Assembly: GCF_016458275.1 (NCBI RefSeq)
Contig: NZ_JAEMHM010000009.1
Coordinates: forward strand, 217,552-281,551
Direction of reading: 5' to 3'
Length of the DNA stretch: 64,000 nt
From: Geomesophilobacter sediminis
Lineage (GTDB): Bacteria > Desulfobacterota > Desulfuromonadia > Geobacterales > Geobacteraceae
A model generated the notes under the pieces. That model was not told the DNA's origin. It worked only from the letters and a program-made list of their open reading frames with translations, and searched no databases. The translations under genes and the position numbers were made by a program. Shown in pieces: positions 28,463 through 35,175 of this stretch (the stretch's first letter is position 1; every line of letters begins with the position of its first letter).

Positions 28463-28845
28463 GGCTCCCTCCGGCAGATCGCCTCCGGGTTCCCCCAGAG
28501 GCAGAAGTGGTCGGGGTCGCCCTGGCAGGTACCCGGCAGGGTGCAGGTGAGCCCGACGTTGCGGATGGAGGCGGTGAACTCCTCACCCTGCGGGTTGGCG
28601 ATGGTGACGTTCTTCCCCTGGTTAAGCGCGGTCTTGTGCGCCGAACAGAAGAGCTGGATGCAGCTTAAGTCGATCGCCTCCACCTCGGAGACGTCGATGG
28701 TGAGGTTGCGGCAGCCGGTCAGCGCAGCGCGCAGCGCGTCCCGGAATTCGGTGCAGGTTTCGATGGTTGCCCTCCCCTTGAGGTGCAGGGTCGCCTCCCC
28801 ATCTCCTCTTTCCGGATCGGTTGGTGCAAAGGTGCATGTCAACAT
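28459..28845 (-). CDS. STAS-domain protein (anti-sigma antagonist-like)
   Basis: A 128-residue protein with a STAS fold: GEATLHLKGRATIETCTEFRDAL, then NLTIDVSEVEAIDLSCIQLF, where the usual phosphorylatable Ser/Thr of SpoIIAA-like proteins falls in DLSCIQ. A Cys-rich C-terminal tail follows (CTLPGTCQGDPDHFC). The ATG at 28845 is preferred over upstream starts because GGGGAG precedes it. Translationally coupled to cheA by a four-base overlap, so it probably modulates this signalling complex. Confidence 0.75.
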   Translation of the reverse strand: MLTCTFAPTDPERGDGEATLHLKGRATIETCTEFRDALRAALTGCRNLTIDVSEVEAIDLSCIQLFCSAHKTALNQGKNVTIANPQGEEFTASIRNVGLTCTLPGTCQGDPDHFCLWGNPEAICRREP

Positions 28846-28919
28846 GGTGTTACTCCCCAAATCGTCTGGTCTGCCCCATACAGGACATTGCGGACCATTT
28901 TTATCCTTTACTTCGTCCT

Positions 28920-28936
28920 GTTTCAAAGGGCGTGCC
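28920..28936 (-). promoter_or_regulatory. Possible sigma-54-like promoter of the STAS-cheA-mcp operon
   Basis: Minus strand TGGCAC-GCCCT-TTGA lies 75 bases before the STAS start. The -24 element is perfect, but the -12 element reads TTGA instead of TTGC, so this is tentative. Confidence 0.25.
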
Positions 28937-29140
28937 ACAATTAGCATAGAAAAAGTTGCCTCTTTTCGGTAGGATAACGGGTGGGCTTCGAGGCGGCGCT
29001 TGTGCCGGATTGAAACAGCTGTTCAAACCTCATACAGTTTGCGATCGGTAAAATCGGTTTCAACGATTAAACAGCTGATCTCTTCTCCGGATGATCCGAT
29101 ACCTCGGCCTTTGTTTTTCAGGCCAATGCCCCAAAATAAG

Positions 29141-29430
29141 GTCCGTCCTTTGATCCCCCCTTTGGCAAGGGGGGGCCTCTCACGGGCGAAGCTGGAGCTT
29201 CGCGAAACGTTGCCGTTCCCAAGCTGGAGCTTCGCGAAACGTTGTCGTTCCCAAGCTGGAGCTTGGGAACGAGAGGGCAGGGGTCCTTTGATCCCCCCTT
29301 TGACAAAGGGGGGGCGGGGGGGATTTGCTTCTGAGGTTTTCGGGGCTGGCCTCGCAAGGGCTGAACCCTACAGGCAAATCCGCCTAAATCCCCCTTTGCT
29401 AAAGGGGGACTTCAAACCCTGCCTTAACCC
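29141..29430. repeat. Nest of intergenic repeats
   Basis: Three copies of the tttgatcccccctttg/caaaggggg palindrome (29141-29176, 29281-29333, 29370-29430) surround a tandem array. That array (29189-29275) has two 32-base units starting aagctggagcttcgcgaaac and a third reading aagctggagcttgggaacg, which pairs as a GTTCCCAAGC/GCTTGGGAAC hairpin. The rest of the 648-base gap holds no gene. Confidence 0.65.
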
Positions 29431-29457
29431 GGCAGGAGAAACGGCAGAAAAAATTGC

Positions 29458-29487
29458 TTGACCAAACTAGACCGATCGGTCTACTTT
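29458..29487 (+). promoter_or_regulatory. Promoter of a probably leaderless TetR gene
   Basis: TTGACC (29458-29463), 18-base spacer, TACTTT (29482-29487). The expected start site falls on or next to the ATG at 29494. Confidence 0.5.
29468..29483. promoter_or_regulatory. NemR-box-like operator
   Basis: TAGACCGATCGGTCTA, a perfect 16-base palindrome between -35 and -10. It fits the TAGACC-N4-GGTCTA pattern known for NemR-type TetR repressors. Confidence 0.7.
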
Positions 29488-29493
29488 GTTGCC

Positions 29494-30081
29494 ATGAGCA
29501 GACGTGACACGCGGACAGCATTGATTACCACCGGGATGCAGCTCTTCGCCACCCAGGGATACAACGCCACCGGCCTGGACGCCGTTCTCAAGCAGGCGGC
29601 TGTGCCGAAAGGCTCCTTCTACCACTTCTTCGGCAGCAAGGAGGAGTTCGGACTGGCGGTCATCGAGGAATTCTCCGGCCGCTTCCTGGCCCGGCTCGAC
29701 GTTTTGCTGTCCGATCCCACCCTCACCCCGCTGGACCGGCTGCGCGGCTTTCTGGAACGGGGCGAGGCGCAGCTTGCCCAGCATCAATGCACCGTCGGCT
29801 GCCTGATCGGCGATCTGGGCCAGGAACTCGCCGCCAACAACGAACGCCTGCGGGCGCGCCTCGACGAGATCATGCGCTCCTGGCGCGGGCGCTTTGCCGC
29901 CTGCATTCAAGAGGCGCAGCAGGCCGGGGAACTTTCCGCCGCCTTCGATCCCGAGGTCATGGCCGGCTTCATCCTTTCGGGCTGGGAGGGCGCCGTGCTT
30001 ACCGCCAAGGTAATGAAGTCCACCCAGCCGGTGCGGGATTTCCTCGCCACCCTTTTCGCCACCGTTCTTACCAAACCCTGA
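29494..30081 (+). CDS. TetR family regulator, NemR/AcuR-like
   Basis: A 195-residue repressor with HTH MQLFATQGYNATGLDAVLKQAAVPKGSFYHFFGSKEEF. The core contains QHQCTVGCLIGDLGQEL, whose Cys residues recall the electrophile-sensing Cys of NemR. Its operator overlaps its own promoter, so it is autorepressed. No Shine-Dalgarno precedes the ATG, and the message is probably leaderless. It is followed after 75 bases by a PAS protein that may be its target. Confidence 0.85.
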   Translation: MSRRDTRTALITTGMQLFATQGYNATGLDAVLKQAAVPKGSFYHFFGSKEEFGLAVIEEFSGRFLARLDVLLSDPTLTPLDRLRGFLERGEAQLAQHQCTVGCLIGDLGQELAANNERLRARLDEIMRSWRGRFAACIQEAQQAGELSAAFDPEVMAGFILSGWEGAVLTAKVMKSTQPVRDFLATLFATVLTKP

Positions 30082-30156
30082 ACCCCTGGCAGGCGCCTCA
30101 GTTTTCTCCGAGGCGGCAACGCCGCAGACAAGCAAGCACAAGAGGAGCAGCAACCG

Positions 30157-30561
30157 ATGGCAGAGCACCAGATCAGCGACGAAATCCTCCGGAACTTCCA
30201 TCTCTTCTACGACAACTTTCCCTTCCCGGCGATCCTGGTCCACAAGGACCGGACCATCCTCGATATGAACCGGAAGGCCGGGGAGGTCGGGTATCAGACC
30301 GGCATCCGCTGTGCCGACATGGGGCAGAAGGAGCACCACAAGGGGTGTCTGGCCAACAAGGCCCTCAGTGAACAGACCACCACGCGCGTGGTTGGCTATT
30401 TCGACTTCCTCGGCGCGGTGCTGGACTCCTACTGGATTCCGCTCGCCGGCAGCGACGAGCTTTACGTGCATTACGGCGCCGACATCACCGAGTGGGCCTC
30501 GGAACGGTTACTCCCCAAGCAGTGCGACCCGGCCGACTGTGCCGGCTGCAGCTGCGGGTGA
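30157..30561 (+). CDS. Small PAS-domain protein with Cys-rich tail
   Basis: A 134-residue cytosolic protein that is essentially one PAS-like domain (FYDNFPFPAILVHKDRTILDMN, then LDSYWIPLAGSDELYVHYGADITE) followed by CDPADCAGCSCG. Two internal Cys lie in GIRCADMGQKEHHKGC. It carries no output domain. The Cys-rich end and the NemR-like neighbour suggest redox or electrophile sensing, but this is inference. Confidence 0.65.
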   Translation: MAEHQISDEILRNFHLFYDNFPFPAILVHKDRTILDMNRKAGEVGYQTGIRCADMGQKEHHKGCLANKALSEQTTTRVVGYFDFLGAVLDSYWIPLAGSDELYVHYGADITEWASERLLPKQCDPADCAGCSCG

Positions 30562-30648
30562 CGCCAAGGCACCAGCCGCGACCTTCCCGGGCCGGCAAGC
30601 GGTGAACGCGCGCCTGGCCGAGATGCAGCAGTGCCCCCCCTGAACAAC

Positions 30649-30685
30649 GAAGGCCGATCCCGTTTCACGGATCGGCCTTTCCTTT
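30649..30685 (+). terminator. Rho-independent terminator
   Basis: aaggccgatcc / ggatcggcctt stem, 8-base loop, T-rich tail. Confidence 0.8.
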
Positions 30686-30856
30686 CCCAACGCCCGCCCC
30701 CGACGGTGCCGACAGCTTTCTCAGGCTGCCGGTACCGGTGAGGCTTTCCCTGATTATTGTGTTGATTCCGGCTTGATGGTAATATGGCGCCCCTGACCGG
30801 AGTTGCTGCCGGTGATCAAAGTATCTGCAGGCGGATATCGCACCAAGAGGTTTTTG

Positions 30857-32548
30857 ATGCAGGTTTCTTCTTTCAGTACCGAAAAGCGTACACCGTATCT
30901 GGTCCTCGTGGTGTTAGCCTTGATGACCCTCGTTGCGTCTTCACCTCTTTCCCCCGGCCAATGGTTCCAAGGTTCCGACAGCATCATCCATCTGTTGAGA
31001 AGCAACGATGTCTGTTACGAAATCGGCCTCGGCAACTACTATCCGCGCTGGTTGTCCCAGGCCTGTTTCGGCAAAGGGCTCCCCACCCTCAATTTCTACT
31101 CTCCCGCCTTTTATCTCATGGTCGGTTACCTCAATGCGGTCGGCCTCCCCATTGTTACCGCAATGACCTTGGTCTCGGTCGGCGCCTTCTTCATCAGCGG
31201 GTGGGGCGTTTACCTTTGGACCAGAAAGTACTGCGGCGATCCAGGAGCGGTTATTGCCGCCGGCCTGTACATGTTTGCCCCCTATCATTTGGTCGATATC
31301 TATTTGCGTGCGGCGCTGCCGGAATTCATCGTACTCGGGATCCTGCCATTTCTGTTCCACGGGATGGATCTCTCCTTTGGCGCCGAGAAGAGCCTGCGCG
31401 GCATTGTCGCTACGGGGCTGGCCTCTGCTGCCATTGTGCTGACCCACAATTTGACGACGGTGATGATACTGCCGTTTGCCCTTTGTTACTTCATCTGGTG
31501 CCGTTTTTATTACCACGCCTCGAAGCGCCGGTTCCTGGCAGCGTGTATCGGTCCCTTCCTCGGAGCGGGCCTTTCGTCCTTTTACTGGCTCCCGGTGCTC
31601 TTGGAGAAAAAACATCTCATCGGCACGGGGGTCGCGATCACCGGGAGCCTGCACTATTCCCGACACTTCCTCGCGTTGTCGGATTTTTTTGGCGCGCACC
31701 GGCATGACATCTTCACCTTCAATCCCGTCTACGCCCTGATCTTCGTCTGCGCAGCCGTATCGCTCACCGCCTTGGCCTTTACCGCGGACCCAAAAGCCCG
31801 GTTCGGGCGCCTCCTGCTCGCCTTCTTTCTGGTGAGCATGCTGATGACCCTTTCCATCGCCACCCCGCTCTACGAGGCGATCGCCCCCCTGCGTTATCTG
31901 CAATTCCCCTATCGGTTTCTCGGCCCGGCCAGCCTGTTCCTCTGCGCATTCTGTGGTTTCGTGCCCGCCTCGAGAATGCTGGCAGACCGGCGGCAGGTCG
32001 GTCTCGCCGTGGCCGGATTGATCCTGGTCTGCTGCCTGGCGCTCTCCCACGGCCTGCGCAGGGTGGACGGCACGATCTCCGATTTTCCGTCGACCCCGGT
32101 ACCGTTCAGCCTCAAAACGTATCCGATCCTGATCTCCTCATCCGACAGCGATTTCATGCCGATCGATTCAATGCTCACCCGCGGGGACTACGTCAAGTAC
32201 CCGGTTTTCCGGGATGGGGCCGGCGAGGAACCGTTGACCGTCTACCGGGCGGTCGGGTCTCGTTTCACCTGCCGCATCGCGCTGCCGCGGGAAGGTGAAC
32301 TCGTCGGCCAGTGGCTCTATTTCCCGGGGTGGCAGGCTACCTGCGACGGGAAGGACGTCCCGGTCTATCCGGATCGGTACGGTTTGGTTGCGGTGAAGGT
32401 CCCGGCAGGGGTGCACGAGGTTGAAATCCGGTTCGGAACGACGGGACCAAGGGTGGCAGGATGGATCGTCTCCGGGACGACCCTGGTGACGCTGGCCACG
32501 TGGCTTTTGCGGGAGAGGCGCCGGAAAGGTGCGGGAAGGCCGGCGTAG
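30857..32548 (+). CDS. Large polytopic membrane protein (PTPS-related/YfhO-like)
   Basis: A 563-residue protein with about 11 membrane helices and a C-terminal periplasmic beta domain (PREGELVGQWLYFPGWQATCDGKDVPVYPDRYGLVAVKVPAGVHEVEIRF). The first loop GSDSIIHLLRSNDVCYEIGLGNYYPRW and the word NFYSPAFYLMVGY match the 6-pyruvoyl-tetrahydropterin-synthase-related membrane family, a probable lipid-linked glycosyltransferase group. The ATG at 30857 follows AAGAGG. Single gene; substrate unknown. Confidence 0.65.
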   Translation: MQVSSFSTEKRTPYLVLVVLALMTLVASSPLSPGQWFQGSDSIIHLLRSNDVCYEIGLGNYYPRWLSQACFGKGLPTLNFYSPAFYLMVGYLNAVGLPIVTAMTLVSVGAFFISGWGVYLWTRKYCGDPGAVIAAGLYMFAPYHLVDIYLRAALPEFIVLGILPFLFHGMDLSFGAEKSLRGIVATGLASAAIVLTHNLTTVMILPFALCYFIWCRFYYHASKRRFLAACIGPFLGAGLSSFYWLPVLLEKKHLIGTGVAITGSLHYSRHFLALSDFFGAHRHDIFTFNPVYALIFVCAAVSLTALAFTADPKARFGRLLLAFFLVSMLMTLSIATPLYEAIAPLRYLQFPYRFLGPASLFLCAFCGFVPASRMLADRRQVGLAVAGLILVCCLALSHGLRRVDGTISDFPSTPVPFSLKTYPILISSSDSDFMPIDSMLTRGDYVKYPVFRDGAGEEPLTVYRAVGSRFTCRIALPREGELVGQWLYFPGWQATCDGKDVPVYPDRYGLVAVKVPAGVHEVEIRFGTTGPRVAGWIVSGTTLVTLATWLLRERRRKGAGRPA

Positions 32549-32591
32549 GGCGGGCACGAGGGTGCCCACCCGGAAGGTTGCGAAACGTAAC

Positions 32592-33431
32592 TTACATCTC
32601 CTGCGTCAGGCGCTCCTCTCCGGCGTAGACGAAACCGGAGCGGTCGTGGACGTAGCCCAAAAGGGTCACGTTGTATTCCCGGGCCAGGTTGACCGCCGCG
32701 GCGGTGGGGGTCGAGCGCGACACCAGGACCGGCACCCCCATCCGGATCACCTTGGTGATGATCTCCGAGGAGACCCGCCCGCTTAAAAACAGCATGCCGC
32801 TGCGCGTCAATCCCAGCTTTTCGTTTTTGAGCAGGATGCCGCCGATCTTGTCGAAGCAGTTATGCCGCCCGATGTCCTCGTTGAAGACGCAGTAGTCGCG
32901 GTGCCGGAACAGCACGCTGTGAACGCCTCCGAAGGCCCGGTAGACCTGCGATTGCCGCTCGAACTCGTCCATCGCCTCGAGGATGCCGCGCAGGGGAAAA
33001 CGCTCTTCGTTGGCGAGGGGGAGGTATTTCTCGTGCTTGAGCGGGTTGATGTAGGTGAAGCATTTGCCGCACCCCGAGGTGACGCTGCGCAGGCTTTCGC
33101 ACTTGGCCACCGACATTCCGGGTACCAGTTGCACCATTACCGCGAACAGCCGCTCGTTGTACGTGATGGACGCGATGTCCTCCATGCTGTCGATGACCCC
33201 TTCGCTGTAGAGAAAACCGAGCGCCAACTCCTCGGTCTTCTGGTTGAGGCACAAAAGCGAGGCGTATTCCGTCCCGTTGATGAAGATCTTCAGCGAGATC
33301 TCGCCGATGACGTCCTTCCCCTTGTGGCACAACCGGATCGTGTCGGTGCCGCAGACGATTTCCTTCATGTCGAAGCTGCAGTACAGCCGCTCATCCATGG
33401 GTTCCGGCGCTTCCGTTATTTCCGCTGGCAT
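32592..33431 (-). CDS. fdhD: Formate dehydrogenase accessory sulfurtransferase FdhD
   Basis: A 279-residue cytosolic protein that passes sulfur from IscS to the Mo/W cofactor of formate dehydrogenases and relatives. The catalytic loop TSGCGKC is intact, as are LALGFLYSEGVI, GGVHSV, NEDIGRHNCFDKIGG and LSGRVSSEIITKV. The ATG at 33431 follows AAAAGGAGAG; the longer open frame upstream lacks a site. It lies 1.7 kb from the aldehyde oxidoreductase on the same strand; no formate dehydrogenase is in the window, so a role in activating that W/Mo enzyme is possible. Confidence 0.93.
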   Translation of the reverse strand: MPAEITEAPEPMDERLYCSFDMKEIVCGTDTIRLCHKGKDVIGEISLKIFINGTEYASLLCLNQKTEELALGFLYSEGVIDSMEDIASITYNERLFAVMVQLVPGMSVAKCESLRSVTSGCGKCFTYINPLKHEKYLPLANEERFPLRGILEAMDEFERQSQVYRAFGGVHSVLFRHRDYCVFNEDIGRHNCFDKIGGILLKNEKLGLTRSGMLFLSGRVSSEIITKVIRMGVPVLVSRSTPTAAAVNLAREYNVTLLGYVHDRSGFVYAGEERLTQEM

Positions 33432-33484
33432 GGCGCGCTCTCCTTTTGGACCGGTAAACCAAATCGTGGTACACCAGTCCCCCC

Positions 33485-33994
33485 CTACCCGATGCTCAAA
33501 AGGGTGACCTCGTAGGTCAGATCCCTTCCCGCCAACGGATGGTTGGCGTCGAACGTGTACGCGGTATCGGTTACCTCCGTCACCACCGCCGGGACGCAGC
33601 TGCCGTCCGACAGGCTCAATTCCATCCGGTCCCCCGGCTTGGGGTCGGTGGGGCCGACCGACTTTTTGCTGTGGAAGTGATAGCGCCATTCCGGCAGCAC
33701 CTCCTCTTCGATAATGAGATCGGCTCGGTTCACCGTGAACACCCATTCCTCGAATCGCGGGCCGAACGCCTCCTCGCAGGCCACCTTGATCTCGGTGCTT
33801 TGCCCCGGCTTCATGCCGACCAGCGCCTTCTGGACTTTCGGCGGCAGCTCATCGCATTCCTGGCCCAGGACCAACTCGAACGGTGCGAAGACGGTGTACC
33901 CTTTCCCCCCCGAGGTCTCGACCACGCTGCCGTCGTCGAGCTTGCCGGTGTAGTGGACCTGCAGCTTGTCGCCAACCTTTGCCTTTTTGGCCAT
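33485..33994 (-). CDS. FKBP-type peptidyl-prolyl isomerase (SlyD-like)
   Basis: A 169-residue protein: FKBP half (VGDKLQVHYTGKLDDGSVVETS...FELVLGQ, LVGMKPGQSTEIKV), an inserted IF-domain-like segment, and the SlyD hallmark FDANHPLAGRDLTYEV. The His-rich metal tail of E. coli SlyD is missing. The ATG at 33994 follows GGGAGGAA. It lies 53 bases before fdhD and may share its transcript, which would suit a metal-enzyme chaperone. Confidence 0.85.
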   Translation of the reverse strand: MAKKAKVGDKLQVHYTGKLDDGSVVETSGGKGYTVFAPFELVLGQECDELPPKVQKALVGMKPGQSTEIKVACEEAFGPRFEEWVFTVNRADLIIEEEVLPEWRYHFHSKKSVGPTDPKPGDRMELSLSDGSCVPAVVTEVTDTAYTFDANHPLAGRDLTYEVTLLSIG

Positions 33995-34044
33995 GGTGAT
34001 TCCTCCCTGAGATGGTGCGGCATGTCCGGGTTCCCGGTGGTGAG

Positions 34045-34980
34045 CTACGGGTTGTTGGCCCGCCCGACCTCCTCCCAATCCATCATCGCCCAGGCATGCT
34101 CCGCCGCGATGTAGCGCTCCGAATAGAGATGCACCGCGTTGGTGACGGGGTGGACAATCCTCTTGATATCCGCAAATTCCGGTTTGCCGAGCATGACCCG
34201 GATCACCGTTTCCAGCTCGTCCGGCGGTATCCCGTAAAGCTTGTAGTCGAGAAAGCAGGCGGCATTGGTCGTCCGCGGGTAGATCCTCGATTCCTCCCGG
34301 ACCGTCTCGGCGATGGTTGCCCGGTGGTCTCCCGCCCGGGCCAGAAGCAACGTCGCCGCGTAGTTGTCGACCAGGTACCGGTCCGAGTGGAAGTAAACCT
34401 CGCCGGCGGCGGTCACCTGTTTTAGGTCCTGATAACGCCGGTCATGTGTCATGGCATCCAGCAGGGCATCGACAATGCCCGCCCCGGTGCCGGGAGCCAG
34501 GGCGTAGATGTCACCGATCGGGGTCAGCGCCACTTTCTCCAGCGAATCGGCCCGGATGGCGCCGGCGATGATACTTTTCGCCTCCTCCACCGTACCTTTC
34601 CGGGCGGCCTCCTCTTCGGTAAGGAAGGTTTGAGAGTAGAAGTAGACGAGGCCGGTGGCGGTAGTTAAGCACTTCAGGTCCTGGTAGTCGGCTTCACCCG
34701 CCATCTCCTCCAGCAGCGCCCGCACCTCGATCTGCCCGTAACGGAGGTAGTCATCCCATTCGGCGAGGTCTTCCACCGAGGACACCGTCCTACGCTCGCG
34801 GGCACTGTCCCGGATGGTCCGCGCCACCGCCGCCTTGACCTCCCCGAGCCCCTTTTGCCAGGACCCATCCTCCTCAAGAAAACTCACCCGCCGGGTCTCG
34901 ATGCCATCGTCGACCGGCGCCTCGGAACCTACCTGCTCACGTTCGTTTGCCCTTCGTTCCGGGTTCTCTTCCGGCAGCAT
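34045..34980 (-). CDS. Unknown protein with three internal repeats
   Basis: A 311-residue soluble protein. After a charged leader come three repeats of about 80 residues (about 46-122, 131-213, 217-300). Each opens with a helix like ARTIRDSARERRTV, contains an acidic helix before YQDLK or FADIK, and ends in a strand such as TTATGLVYFYS, TAAGEVYFHS or VTNAVHLYS. The pattern resembles repeated winged-helix or small alpha-beta modules, but no family was recognised. The ATG at 34980 follows GGAGGAGG. It is probably in operon with the FKBP and fdhD genes. Confidence 0.6.
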   Translation of the reverse strand: MLPEENPERRANEREQVGSEAPVDDGIETRRVSFLEEDGSWQKGLGEVKAAVARTIRDSARERRTVSSVEDLAEWDDYLRYGQIEVRALLEEMAGEADYQDLKCLTTATGLVYFYSQTFLTEEEAARKGTVEEAKSIIAGAIRADSLEKVALTPIGDIYALAPGTGAGIVDALLDAMTHDRRYQDLKQVTAAGEVYFHSDRYLVDNYAATLLLARAGDHRATIAETVREESRIYPRTTNAACFLDYKLYGIPPDELETVIRVMLGKPEFADIKRIVHPVTNAVHLYSERYIAAEHAWAMMDWEEVGRANNP

Positions 34981-34983
34981 TTT

Positions 34984-35150
34984 CCTCCTCCCCCACTCCC
35001 TCACCCCGCCTCTCTCCCGGGGGGAGAGGGAGGTTCGGAGTTGTTAGGTATGCAGATTGACGCTCTGGGAAAGTTGGCTTCACGTCCCCTCCCCTTCAAG
35101 GGTCGCGCGCAAGAGCGTAAGCTTGCGATGAACCGGGTGAGGATGAGGTG
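34984..35150. repeat. Intergenic inverted repeats (CTCTCCC-GGGGAGAGGG and CCTTCAAGGG)
   Basis: ctctcccggggggagaggg forms a hairpin near 35011-35030. A ccttcaagggtcgc unit near 35093 belongs with the repeats at 12825-12960. No gene here. Confidence 0.4.
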
Positions 35151-35175
35151 ATCACCACCCAAGACGCGCAAAAAA

